The notes beneath the pieces are model-generated. The model had not been told where the DNA came from and did not search any database. It was given only the letters and a program-made list of their open reading frames with translations. From Musa acuminata AAA Group (lineage: Eukaryota > Streptophyta > Magnoliopsida > Zingiberales > Musaceae), in assembly GCF_036884655.1 (NCBI RefSeq), contig NC_088355.1, positions 38,941,001 through 39,005,000 on the forward strand: DNA of 64,000 nt, given 5' to 3'. Made by a program: the position numbers and the translations under genes. Position 1 is the first letter of the stretch; each line of letters opens with the position of its first letter. Positions 25,851 through 38,334 of the stretch are shown in pieces.

Positions 25851-26776
25851 CTCACATCGGATCGGATCGAATTAGAACGCGAAGGATCCGAACCCGATAA
25901 AAGAAGAGCAGATCCAAATATGAATTACAACAGTCATATTTGGGTGATCATAATTTCCGTGACAAAAATAATAATTTTTTCTATAAGATTAAGACCTTCC
26001 GTATTGATCTCCTAAATTTCATGACTAATCTATTCCACCTTAATGGTTCATATTATGTTAATTGGCAAGAAAGATTCTTCAGACTCTGACCAGTCCAAGT
26101 CAAACGTCCAAATTTAGTGCTCGCTCGAAACGCCCGCACCTGCTCCGAATCCAACCCAGCGAATCTACACATCATGTCTTACTAAATTAGGAAAGACTTA
26201 ATTCAATGAAGACCTTGTTTGGATACAGTTCTCAATATTGGCATTGCAACTGTTTTAGGTAGAGCCCTAAGGATGGATTCGAAATCTTTGTACTTGGACA
26301 GTGTTTGTTCTCCTCAAGTGTGTTGAAGTGGATTTATCGACAAGGAACTGGAAATCTCTTGAGGGGATCTTCTCGGTAATGGCTTATGAAAAAAGATATT
26401 TATAGTAATGTTTTAATTTTAAGAGAATAAGACATGAATCAATGTCAAAAAATTAATTCGGAGTGCTTCTCAATGTCACGAAACTAACTCAAACAACAAC
26501 AACAACAAAGCCGGAACACAGCTACATACGGTAAAAGAAATAGCATGACATGAAAATAGCATCATACGGTAAAAGAAATAGAACACAGCAACATAGTGTG
26601 AATAAAGTGACAATCTAATCATGTTTTATATGTTTCAAGTGATAGACATGCATATTGGAGTTTGATACTTGAAAAGTAGAAACATGGCAGAGATCCATCG
26701 GATGATGAAATTAGTTTGCATGGCTTAAAACACACCCTTCAGAGTTGCTAACATGGCGGAAAGGATTGCCTGTAAA
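25851..26776. other. Intergenic between MTP1 promoter and SelT 3' end
   Basis: Nothing coding is visible. Near 26490-26590 an (AAC)n-type run is followed by two copies of a CATACGGTAAAAGAAATAG segment. The last few hundred bases are the expected SelT 3' UTR. Both neighbours are on the minus strand, so the MTP1 promoter lies downstream of SelT. Confidence 0.45.
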
Positions 26777-29700
26777 TTAAGACCAAACGCTTCCAAGGTT
26801 CTTCCCAAATGCAGAATCAGGTATTCTCTTACCGATTAATTCCCTCAACTCAAACTCGCTAGGGAATCTCTGCTCCTTTAGTTTGGAGAAAACCTACAAT
26901 AAGGAAACCAAAAACATATATGTAGAATAATCAAGCAGCAAAGAAATGACAATTGCAAGAAATAAAATGTCAGATAAGTTTATCAATTGTTGTACAGATT
27001 ATTAATCCATGCCTGCAAAAAAAAATCATGATTGCTTTCATTCAATGTATTTCCAACTTCAAAGGTATTTTGAAATCAGATAGGCAACAAAATCACATAC
27101 CATACACTACAGTTATTCTCATCTCCAAGTTTTCAAGTTAAATCTTTGGCAGATTGAACTTTTGACATGATATCTTGAACCAGGTTTCACATAGTTTACA
27201 TCATATTGTCTTACTTTCTGGATAGGAACTCACAAAGAAAGATCATTAAGCAAGTCATAAGTTGAATTCACAAAAAGACAACTATCCTCACTCTGGAAGA
27301 TGCATGGTCAAAAGGTTTTCTATAAGATCTAATAATAAAGAAAAACACTCTCAAACTGACTTTCCAATTAATGAACCATGGTTTGCATGATTCCAAAATG
27401 AGAGCAGTCCTGGGATCTGTGATTGCTCCGATCCATTGATCCAGATCCAAAAAATAATATTATAAAAAGCCTAACAATAGTAAAAAGTTATATATACAAT
27501 AAATATTCATATTTTAGTAATTTATTAATAGGGTAAATTCTAAAAAAAAAGGGCCTTAAGTTTGAGAATTTCCCACAGAGCGCCCCAACTTTGAAAAGTT
27601 CCCACAAGGTGCCCCGGGTCATGTGAAAAGACCATTTTACCCTTGCCTCGATCGGACTCACCACCTCTTCTGCTAGACAACCGTCGCTCATAGCCCCACA
27701 TTGCCATCTGCTGCGCTGTCACGAACAAAATTGTAAATAGGGTATTTAATGTAATGCTCATGTATGTCCGTGTCTTTAAGTTTGTTTATGCTTTGTACAG
27801 CATGCAGAGGGATGGTCGAAGGCTTAACAACCCCAATTAGTTTGGGTTTGGTGGCCATTTTAGGCTTGTAAATAAAGGTTGTATCATGTGGACACTTGTG
27901 AGAGATTTCGATATGTAGTGGACCATTTGGATCCTTTGTTATGCAACTGTTCGGAGCTTGTAAAATCTGTTTGTAATTTGCATTGGTTATGAAATGTTTA
28001 CTGAAATGATTGCTTGTAGATCCCGAGTGAGGTACTTTCTCTAACCCGTTTTCTCTTTTGTAGGTCCTAAGGGACTATGGGAGGTTTCGAGGAGACTGAC
28101 CTTTGCGGACGGACTCGCAAGGGTGCCACACGACTTAAGGCAAAACCAATTAAGTCCGTGACATGGTACCGGAGCGGGACAAGCACTCGTAAAAACACTT
28201 GGCATACAAACGTGGGGGACCTAGCGGGTCTGTGTTGAGGGCAGCCAGCACGCGCAACCGTTTAGGGGAATGCGGGCATGGAGATGTAGGGAAAATGAGT
28301 CGCTAAAAAAAGTGGGCATCTGAGATTGACATTCAGAGGAATGACCAATCCTTCGCGCAAGAGGCACCACGAGGACAAGCAAGCTGGGAAGAATGCGTAG
28401 CGCACAAAGGTTAGGATGGCTGAGTTTGAGCTACGGCTCAACGTTGGCAACCATACTTGATGGTGCTCAAGGCAAGCGAGGCGATTGATAAAGGATGAGA
28501 TCATGTAAGGTGGAATGAGTTGTTCAACGACTGAAAGAGTTATGCAAAGCTCATAGAGGCGAGGGGAATTACTAACTCGAAGAATTCGGTACTCATGTAA
28601 AGGCTTGTATGCGAACGATGGAGTGTTCGTGGCCATCCCAAGGCGATCGAAACTCGGTGCCATGGAGCATTGAAACTTTCTCTTCCGCATGAGAAGGATA
28701 CGTCCGTGGTAGGCTGAAGTGTGCAGTGAGTTCAGCATTTTGCTAGGCCTTGAGGGGTGCAGTGGGGGTTGTATTAACGTGGAGTCACGATCTAACAAAT
28801 GCGTTTGCGGGAGGCAAAACAATACACAGTTTGTTGAGGAGTACCTAAAAAAAATAAATAAACTTCATAAAACTTAACGGACCAAGCAAGCGGTGAGGAG
28901 TAGTCGCATGATCTCGCTTGGGATAATGCATTGCGAGATCAAGTGGGGGAGCGATCCAAGGCAACACAAATGAAGTCATCTTGGAGTCTATATGGAGATC
29001 GGACTCAATGGAGGGTTGACCCGTGAAATGGTGGGCACGAGGGCCACCATCAACTCAATACAAAAACGAGGAGCGAAGCAACTTGGGTGTAACTTGACGA
29101 AGTACCCAAGCCACATGAAGGGAGCCGGCATAGAAGATGGAATATGGAACAGAGGCACGGAGTTTTCCTTGGACAGAGGTCAAGGACATGAACTCTTTCA
29201 GAGGCAAGAGCGGGATCATGTCGTTCCATTGATCCCTCATTCTGATCAAGCTGGCTCATTCTACATGTTGTCAAAAGATGAAGGGAGCTTCGAAACATAT
29301 GCACCTTACCTCAAAGAAGCATTTAACGGAGGAATTGAGGCGACTTAACTTGCGGAGGTGAAGTTGGGTTCAGAAGGTCTTGACACGAGGTAAGAGGACG
29401 CGGAGGCTAGTACTCTTGAAGATTATGCCACAGTGCTGCTATTCAAGTTGTCATGAAGGGAGCGGTGCGCAGTGGAGATTGTGCTGGTAGGGACAGAGGC
29501 CCAGGATCCAGATAATGGTGCAACAATTTCAGCGAAGTCGATTGACTTCGGGAGCTACTAGGTGACGGACTGTCCTAGAGCGGTGCTTCGTCTAGGTGTG
29601 ACCCAAGAGCGGGTGGACGACGGTTGATTGCCAAAGGAGCGAACACAATCGAAAGTGGAAGAGGCCCTGCAATATGTTGGCAGAGGCCACACATAGAGGG

Positions 29701-32700
29701 ATTACAATCCAAGTTCATCCCACGAGGATTAGAATACAATGAAGATGTCACCAGGAGGCGACATGGTGCAACGGATCGTGGTGGAACAGTTTGTGGCAAT
29801 ACGATACACACAAATATTATCCCGTGAGGGACTATAAGGTATGATCGGGAGCTATTAGAAGCTCCACTTCGATGAACAACACGACGGTAAGAAAGGTTAT
29901 TGATTCAAGGAGTGAATGTCATGGTATCGTAGAGGCGGGTCTTCTGTGCGTGCATCGAATATTGCATCGGATGAAAGCCTTGGTCATCAACACATGGGGG
30001 CTATGTACCATCGAGGGAAAAGTTCGAATGCAAGTATCAGTGAGTCCCATAGGGGAGACTTGATCATACAGAAGTATGATCGAAGCGGTTGGAGAGTTGA
30101 ACTGCTCTAGAGCTCATATTAGCTTAAGGGCGCTTGGTAAGTCAGAAGACAAGGCCGAGTAAGTGAACGTTGCTACCAAGGAAACTAAGGAGAACAGAAT
30201 CGATGCAAACCCTACAACATGATGGCAGAGGTCATGCATGGGAGTTGCAATCTGTCTTTCCATTGACCAAGGGAAACTGCTTGGAGAACATAGAGGTGTT
30301 GAAGCAAGGGGTCGAAAGGGGCGAGGAAGCGATGACGAGTCCAAAGGGACTTAGCTACCCAAAACCAACCATCGGTTAGAAGGGAGGTGGACTCGGAGGA
30401 GTGTCACAGTGCCAAAAGGCAGATCTACCGATCGTGAAGAAAGTGATGCAAATGCGAGGCGACGGATAGTAGGGCCATGGGCATGGCAGCGCTATAGTAC
30501 TGTAGAGGCGGGACTTCCGTGAAGTCATCGATCCCTTGTTCTCATAGAGAGAGAACGCTTAGTCGTGAAAGGGGCCGAGGAGGTGGAGAATACAGAGGCA
30601 AACTCTAAGTACCGAGACAAGGCTGAAGGGCAAAGGCCAAAGAACTTAGTAAGACCGGTGTCAACTAGCTTCTCATTAAAGATAGCCGAAAGTAAAGGTC
30701 TTTAGGTCGATGCAAGAGTGCACGACCAAGGAACGAAGCAGGCAGTATGTGGTGTTATACCTTTGCTATTCAGTGGAGTAGGCGATAGAGAAGATGGAGA
30801 AGACGGTACAATCCTAAAGGTGACCAAAACTACTAGAGACTTGCTCCAAGTTGAGGTAAAAACTTCTTGCATTCTAGAAGTTCGATAGCATTAAGAAGGT
30901 GAATCACAGTAGCTAACTCAACGCAAGGAGTGAAAACACTTCAAGTGCTTTGGAAGTGTGAGCAAAGAGCGAGCGAAGGCTAGTAACCAGCTCGATGCAT
31001 GGAGTACAACCCTCAAGGAGACGGGTGAAGTTGAGTAACCTTTGCTTTCTCAACTCTTAAGAGAATGGGCAAAACCGAGTACCATAATTCTCTTATATAT
31101 ATCTAGCAGAGGAGCTCTGCACAGGTTCAAAGACCCTTCGAAAAAATCGAATTAAAGACAATAGTTGTCAAATCCTCACCAATGGTAATCAGTGCTACTG
31201 AGAGTAGATTATCTGCTTCATTTCCCAACAGAATGCCAATCGAAAGCGGAAGTGATGCGAACCTACTTGGAAGTGACAACTAAGTGAAAAGAAGAATCGA
31301 TGGGCAAATTTTGTGGAGGAAGGACTCAAAAACTTTAAAAGTTTGCGAGGTGATGCTCGTTAAAGCTCCAACAGACATCCACCCAGTTCAAACAGCATGA
31401 GACATTTGAAAGACTAGCACATACCAAGGATGGTCTTTTCCTTCATATGAAGGATCCGCAGGAACCAACAAGGATCAACACAACTCAGCCAACCCCACAC
31501 TAGAGTCAGAGTCATTGACAAATTGAAACAGCATGGCGGATCAAAAGTTTGACTACTCAACAACAGCAGCAGAGAGCAGCTGAGAAACAAGAGGCGCATT
31601 GCAGCTGGAGTAGAAGATTGAAGACTCAGTAAAGGCGAGGAGTTGCAATGTCGGCAAAGGCTTCGACAAGGACGTCGAAGGAATAAGTGGGGGAGAATAT
31701 CACGGACAAAATTGTAAACAGGGTGTTTAATGTAATGCTCATGTATGTCCGTGTCTTTTGGTTTATTCATGCTTTGTACAGTATATAGAGGGACGGTCGA
31801 AAGCTTAACAGCCCCGATTTAGTTGGGTTTGGTGGCCTTTTTAGGTTTGTAAATAAAGGTTGTGTCATGTGGACACTAGTGAGATATTTCGATCTGTAGT
31901 GGACCATGTGGATCCTTTGTTGTGCAACCGTTTAGAGCTTGTAAAGTTTGTTTGTAATTTGCATTGGTTATGAAGTGTTTATTGAAATAATTACTTGTGG
32001 ATCCCGAGTAAGGCGCTTTCTCTAACCCGTTTTCTCTTTTGTAGGTCCTAAGGGACCATGGGAGGTTTCGGGGAGGCTGACCTCTGCGGACGGACTCGTA
32101 AGGGTACCGCACGACTTAGGCAAAACCAACTAAGTCCGTGATAATGCGAGGGGGCATGGGAGGGGGGGGGAGGGGTTGCAGTCCGCCCTCGCCCGTGGCC
32201 TCCATCGCTGGTTGTGTACCTCCTTGCTGTCCACCACCAGCGAGGAAAGAGGCGGCACACCCTCGCTGTTGCCCATAGCCCCTCCTCGCCATCTGCTGTA
32301 GGCAAAGGGATGGGGGGCCTGCTCTAGCCCTCAGCCTCCATTGTTGGCCGTGGAGGGGCCACAGATATTGCACTTCCATCAATGGGCAAGTCCCAATAGG
32401 AGGGAGCAACTGGCAGGGCAGAGATGCAGTGTCCAATGGGGGCAAAATGATCATTTTGAAGAAAAAAAATGCTCTGTGAGAATTTTTCAAAATTTGGATA
32501 CTATTTGAAAATTTCTCATACTTATGGGCTTTTTCCAAGAATTCACCCTTATTAATATTATATTTTTATAAAATAATATATGGGAAAAGGAGTTGTGGGT
32601 CAAGGGTTTTCTCCTCTCCCTCATAAAAAAATTGTGACCTCTTCCATGTTCTCACTTTCCCTCTCTCTTTCATCAACATGCAACATCTAAGTAGCAACAG

Positions 32701-35700
32701 CCAGTGAGAAATGTTTCTGGGACAATTGCAGCCTACAAGTGGCATCCAACAACCAAATAATCTAGCACTGGTAGCTCAGGTAAGTATATCTCCCCTTGTT
32801 TTCTTCCCTCTCCTCTCCTTTTCTCCCCCTTCTTTTTCCATCATTTCCTTTTCTCCATTGATGTGATCACCAGCAGGATTTTATGGAGATGGTAATTGGT
32901 TACTGACCAATCTCAATGATCAATCACCGAATACTCAAAAGAAATCAGTGCTCAGATAAGCTAATTCGTGAATGATGTTTTGCATTATAATTTGCAAAAA
33001 GAGCAACCATGTATTATAGAACAATTACCTCATAAACAATTTGTTATTGTCTATTCAGAAAAATAATTGAGCTTGTTACTCACTAAGCAACTCAAAAAAT
33101 CTCAGTTAACACAAAGCCAAATAATGTTTTAAAGTTATTATACTATAACTAAACAACACAAAGTGGATGCAGAAAGAAAATATATTATTTTTATCATGCA
33201 ATTGCAGATGAGGCCTGACACTGGTCGGAAGTGTCTGCATCTACATGACAGTAGATCAAATAGACCAAAACAGCATGTCAAATTCTTACATGGAGCAATT
33301 AATGTTTTAGCAAATCTGAACTACAGGACATGTTATTCCTGTGATTATGGCAAGCTTGAGTCATGTGAGGTCGAATATGGTTGAATCTGAACATAACAAA
33401 ACTTTGCCACAAAAAATATGCAGCATGGCAGGTATTATTCAGATGGCAATATCTTAATATTAAAGCCAGCAACTAGGTACCTCTGTGATAGAAATCATGA
33501 ATCATGTTTTCAGAATACCCTTGCTAGGATCCTTTCCTACATGAACACCCAATTAGCACCACTATTGGTGAGGTACAAAATATCCTTTTGTCCATATTTT
33601 GATCCAACACTCAATAATTGGAAGGCACTGTCTACCATGTACAATTGGAACATATGTTCTTCCTTCTGGTGGTGTAGTTGGATTTGAAAAACTAAATTTA
33701 TGTTAATTTCAGGCCACAAGATCATTATTTCTTTATTTTCTTGTAATCAAAACGCAAAATGTCTTTTCTTTTTGCTTAAAACTAGTAGAATAGAAGCTTA
33801 ATTTTTCTCTAAACAGCCTTCATTTCTTCTTTCAGTGAGGTGGGGTCATTCAGATCAAAACCATCTGCTGGTTTTTATCACAGCAGCCATATATTATCCT
33901 CTAACATACTTCTTTCTACGTTAATTACACAACAAATCCAGGGTAGTTGTGTAACATTCAACTTTATCATGTAAGAGTGCAGATAAAAATTCAGCAATAG
34001 AACCGTAGATATGTTGAAGTACATCACAACCTTCTTGTAGAGTGAATTGAAAAACACAACAACACACACATATGTATATGCTCAAAGAAGGCCAACTTAT
34101 ATTGCATATATATGCATGTACCAAATAATGCTTATATCTACATGCTATATATGTTTGTCTATGCTCTTTTTATCATACTACATGCATGGATCTACCTACC
34201 TATATATGCTTCCATGCTTATGTGTAACAAAAATGTGTTTGAAAAAAAAATCATATAAGTAAATTTCTAAGGTCATCCTATTTTCTTCAGTAATTAGAGC
34301 GAATAATGAAAATATAAAAAACTAAATGTTCACAAATTATTCCAAAGAGAAGTCCAATGCACCATACTTCTGTCAATGAAGAGAGTAAAGATCAACTCTC
34401 GCCATTGCATATTGTTGCTCAAATTTTACAAAACAGGTCAAACAATATGTTTTTTGAAATATTTAAAATGCTTTTGAGATAGATTATGCATGAACAGAGT
34501 ACATCTCAAATGCAATGGACATAAAAGCAGGAGTATCCCATAGTTGCTTAAAATATACAATTCAACAAGTGGAATCATGATGTGGCAGCACAAGAAATCA
34601 CAAAAGACACTCTAAATGGTCAGAGACATCTCTTACCAATTCACCATCACAGTAAACCTCAAATGCACCAGAACTCTGCAGAGTTGATTGCAAGAAATTG
34701 CCAAAAAGCCAAGTCGATGCTATAGCACCAAATCTATTGGCACGCAAGGAGAAGTACCACGGAGGCGGAGCCATGCCCAGCCTAGGGAATATCTGATCAC
34801 CTGCTGTTATAATTGCAATAACTCCTATTTGAAGAACAGGGACAACTTTGCCCAGTACACGTTTTGGAAAGGCTGGGGGATAATTTGACAATATCACATC
34901 AATCCCAGGAAATGAAGTTTCCAGCATTTTCTTCATTGTCATTGCAGAACCCCTGAAGCAAATAAAATATTCATATTACCAAGTGATGTCAAATGAAAAC
35001 TCCTCATATTCTGAGATGAATCATATGTTAATCATGTTATAAAATAATCAGTGCCATTCGTATTTCATCAAGTTGAAAAACCATTTTTCGGAGTAAATCC
35101 ACGTAGAATACTTACAAGCTGTAGGATCTCTTACTGCTAGAATTCTATTTCATGTTCAAAGAACAAACATAGAATTTAGGCCAATTACCAAATGAAGCAA
35201 AGATAGTACTCGAAGTCCCAATCAGAAGAAAGAAAACAGTGAAATACATGTTCCTCACAAAAATGGAATAAAGAACAGAACCAGCACTTATGAATTTGAC
35301 TGCAGTTATAATAAAATAAAGCATGGGGAATACAGCAAGAAAAAAGAAAATCAGGTAGATATTTCGGATGAAAGTAATATAAGTTCAAACTAGTAGTATA
35401 AACATGCAGTCTTTCCACTTCTTCCTTCTATCAAGTTAAAATACAAAAATCTCTCGGCAGCCATCCTCATCCTATGTTTGTTCAATAATATTTATGATGA
35501 TAATCATATATCTTAACGAAAAACTTCAGGTCACATGCAGCAACCATAATTCCACCCGATCAAGACTTCTACGCAAGGTGACAAATCCACCTAGTTCCCA
35601 GCGCAAAGCTAAATTTCCAGCTGCCATAAGGAATGGTATAGAAGCATCCCTCAACTCAATAAACCAGATAAGAAGGTATAAATTTGCCTATATCTCTATT

Positions 35701-36472
35701 CTTGACTTACAGATAAGAAAATTATATGACATTAGTTGTACAATAATTCTACTTATGAAAATACTGATTTCATCTGTAACAGTACTTACATTTGCTAAAA
35801 CCAGTTAACTAGGAGTCCAGAGAGGTGTAAAATCTACATAAAGATAGTTGGGAGTAAACGGATGAGCAATGATCATATTAACTAGTTGTTTGGTAACCAA
35901 ACAGAAAATCATTCAATAATATATCAATCTTTTCCCCTTCTTCAATCCATATTTGTAATTAAAATCACTAGAAAACTCAGAGTAAATATATTATTATCAA
36001 CAAAAGCTTCAAGATCGAATCTTTATCGAAATCCAACATTGATGAAACAGTTCAGAGTCGAGCAATAATTAAAAGAGGAGAATAATTGATACCTATAGGA
36101 GCAGGAAACGCAGAATTTCAACTCGACCGTGGTGCCATAACCAAGTCCACCGACTTCCGGATTCTGCAGAGTCAAACACATGGCGACGCCTATGAATCAA
36201 AAGTACCATAACAGAAATTTTCTGTTCCGAAAAAAAGAGGGAATGGTAACAACCGGTACCTGCGGCGTGGTGGGGAAATCGGCGGTTTGGTGATGGGAGG
36301 GAGAGGAGTGGGGTTGGGGGTGGGGGTGGGGGTGGGGATGAGGGTGGGGGTGGTGGAGGCGAGAGGAAGGCTTAAGAGGAGGCGGGGGCGGTGAGGTCGA
36401 GAAGAGATTGACGAGGTCGGAGAAGAAGAGGAAGACAGGAAACCCCAGGAGGAGAAGCTGCACGCGATCCAT
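26777..36472 (-). CDS. SELT: SelT-like protein (selenoprotein T family, Cys form)
   Basis: Four exons are seen: 36472-36260, 36163-36093, 34952-34637 and 26893-26777. They give 238 residues with matching phases (0, 2, 0). Exon 1 encodes a signal peptide or anchor (MDRVQLLLLGFPVFLFF) and a low-complexity Pro/His segment. Exon 2 carries the redox motif CVSC in KFCVSCSYRG; plants use Cys where animals have selenocysteine, and no in-frame TGA is present. Exon 3 has MKKMLETSFPGIDV, a hydrophobic helix (LQIGVIAIITAG) and the ANRFGAIASTWLFGNFLQS block. Exon 4 restores the family ending VFSKLKEQRFPSEFELRELI. SelT proteins are thioredoxin-like ER membrane oxidoreductases. The last intron is 7.7 kb because it contains a Mutator-like element with a nested retroelement. 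An open continuation at the exon 3 donor (GTAAGAG) would give a truncated protein if the intron were retained. Arabidopsis homologues include At3g47300 and At5g58640. Confidence 0.92.
27717..28163 (+). repeat. 5' LTR of nested retroelement
   Basis: The LTR starts TGTCACGAAC and ends GTCCGTGACA, giving TG...CA ends and a short inverted repeat TGTCACG/CGTGACA. It contains an AATAAA motif in GTAAATAAAGG. The right copy differs at about one base in nine or ten over the first 140 bases by eye, which points to an old insertion. Confidence 0.88.
31698..32143 (+). repeat. 3' LTR of nested retroelement
   Basis: This copy starts TATCACGGAC and ends GTCCGTGATA, so both TG/CA termini have decayed by transitions relative to the left LTR. 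It follows directly on the polypurine tract. Confidence 0.88.
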
Positions 36473-36613
36473 CGATGGCGATCAGAGCGGCGCCCGTCGG
36501 GGAAATCAACAAAAGGGTCTCGGAACTCGGAATGCCCCAATTCGAAGCAACTAATATAGCTAATAAGAGCTGTTAAGAAATGAGGGAAAACATTCCATAA
36601 GATAACAGCTTTA

Positions 36614-36616
<3 letters not shown>

Positions 36617-36647
<31 letters not shown>

Positions 36648-36648
36648 C
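36617..36648. repeat. (TA)n microsatellite upstream of SelT
   Basis: A run of TA dinucleotides lies about 150 bp upstream of the SelT start codon. It could contribute to promoter AT content; no other claim is supported. Confidence 0.85.
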
Positions 36649-37073
36649 ATCAAAATAACTCAAATTGACCATCACCATACCCATATATAGTTTGGATTTA
36701 AAAAAATTAAAAATAAAGTACCTAAAATATTATTAAAACTTTAAATATTTTTATCCTAGTAAATTTTAATATAACTTATTTATCTAATCAAATTATTAAA
36801 CACGAAACAGAGTTCAAAATTAATTGAGATTTACTTCCGCACTTGTCATATATTATAGTATTAGAAAGTTGAATATTCTAAATGATGATACTATAAAACT
36901 ATGTTGAGGGAATGCTTGATATTTAAGAAATGGGTTCAAAGAATTTGAGAAATATTTTCGGGATAACGATTCAATTGTATCATTGTAAATAAACGTTGTA
37001 TGAATGATTCAAGTGTATCATCATGGGATGCTTTCTAACTTATATGATTATATCATTATTGAAAGGTGATTGT

Positions 37074-37320
37074 CGTCGATTTACATTGTCATAGATGGAC
37101 ACTTTATGATCATTTTGGTTGTATTGTTTTGATGAGCTCTTAATAGTTGATTCGATCGTGTTATCCTAGATGGGTGCTTCATGGCCAATTTGATCATGTC
37201 CATCAATCATAGATACTTTATGATCAATTCAGTCATACGATGATAGATGAATGTTTTATAATTGATTCAATCATAACGTCATAAATGGATGTTTTGTAGC
37301 CAATTTAATGTGTATGTCAT
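37074..37320. repeat. Degenerate minisatellite, unit about 40 bp
   Basis: Variants of CATAGATGGA, TTTTATGATCAATT and CAATCAT recur at least five times in the same order with many substitutions and indels. Similar fragments extend left to about 36960. Confidence 0.55.
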
Positions 37321-38240
37321 TGGCTTTTGTTACTTTGGGTTCTAGTTTATATAATAAATACTGACAATCCAAATCTATTTGTATGGTTTATCATTGTTGT
37401 TTTAATTATTTCTATCAATTCTGATGATTACTTGATGATTTCTAACTATGAGAGAATCCTGGGGCTCCACGTTTATGCTTAGTCAAAGCATTGGGGATCC
37501 ATGGATATTATAGTCCCGGTGATCAATCTTTTATGATCAATTTGATATTGTCATATCACCCATATAATTGAACCATATGACAAATGAACTATTGGTAGTA
37601 GAGCTCAAGGTTCATTTAGCCCCTATAAACAGAGGATGCACTTGTTTGATACATTTTATTCTCTCTTATGAATCTTGTGCTAAAACCTTTTAGATATTTT
37701 CAACTCTAAAAAGCTTAGTGAACTTTCAAACCTCCTCCAACTTTAAATGTTTAAGAGATATTTTTCCACCTCTTCAAGTAAGACCAAACATGATCCCCTC
37801 TCCTCTCTCGATACTTACTAATCTCATTTTCCTCCTACTATAAAGAGGTTAATGTCATGATGACAAGTGAGGTTGCTCTTCCGAGAGTAATTCCTTCGGA
37901 TATTGGAGCTAATAAGTCCACCCTAACTCCTTTAGTGGGGAGGCCATGGGGGATTGCTCATTAACTTTCTCGAACTAAGCCAATACTTCAATCCACCTAT
38001 CCATATAAGAACTTTACATGATTAAATAAGAAATGCTCATATGCGATGCTCAATCTATTCACACAAACCCATAGTAGACCCTTTTCATCTGACATGGGGG
38101 CTCTCAGTAAATTCTCACCTATGGGAGATTATACTAAAAGCGATATAATAAAATTAGGAGGTGATGGATCTCAACTTGGTGAAGGGAGTGTATAAAAGGG
38201 ACATGAAGTCCATTCTTGAAGCAACTCATAAGTAGCTAGT

Positions 38241-38334
38241 CATGTTAAGCGCTCAAATTTATATATGCTCAATTTATATACGTTCGTCATATTAAGCACT
38301 CAAATTTATATACGCTCAATTTATATACGTTCTT
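38241..38334. repeat. 47-bp tandem duplication
   Basis: Two 47-bp units, 38241-38287 and 38288-38334, both read CAT(G/A)TTAAGC(G/A)CTCAAATTT and then a TATATACGTTC ending, with about four or five differences. Confidence 0.85.

Larger units (their letters stand above)
27717..32143 (+). mobile_element. Non-autonomous LTR retroelement nested in the MULE
   Basis: Two direct repeats of about 447 bp bound an internal region of about 3.5 kb. A primer-binding-site-like TGGTACCGGAGC, close to the plant initiator-Met tRNA PBS, begins at 28164, one base after the left LTR. A polypurine tract (AAGTGGGGGAGAA) ends immediately before the right LTR. These set plus-strand polarity, opposite to SelT. The internal region shows no gag, protease, RT or integrase motif; its longest frame (186 codons, minus, 28262-28822) resembles nothing known. 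It also contains degenerate internal repeats, for example the GCAGAGG(C/T)CA segments near 29680 and 30220. This fits a LARD-type or strongly decayed element. Only a 4-base flank match (TGCG) was found, so the target duplication is unclear. Confidence 0.85.
27531..32548. mobile_element. Non-autonomous Mutator-like element (possible Pack-MULE)
   Basis: The ends are inverted repeats. The left end starts GGGTAAATTCTAAAAAAAAA and the right end, reverse complemented, starts GGGTGAATTCTTGGAAAAAG. Similarity continues inward for about 120 bp, through TTGAGAATTTCCCACAGAGC on the left and the CATTTTACCC/CATTTTGCCC pair. A perfect 9-bp direct repeat, TTATTAATA, flanks it (27522-27530 and 32549-32557), which is the hallmark of Mutator superfamily insertion. 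Without the nested retroelement it is about 590 bp and encodes no transposase. Its interior (especially 32150-32440) is GC-rich, unlike the flanks, as in Pack-MULEs that captured gene fragments; the source is unknown. It sits in the last SelT intron. Confidence 0.85.

Noticed and set aside
28262..28822. 186-codon minus frame inside the retroelement
   Set aside because: No gag, pol or envelope motif and opposite to the element's PBS/PPT polarity; treated as a chance frame.
27712..32148. Clean 5-bp target duplication of the nested LTR element
   Set aside because: Flanks TGCGC and ATGCG share only TGCG out of register, so no target duplication is claimed.
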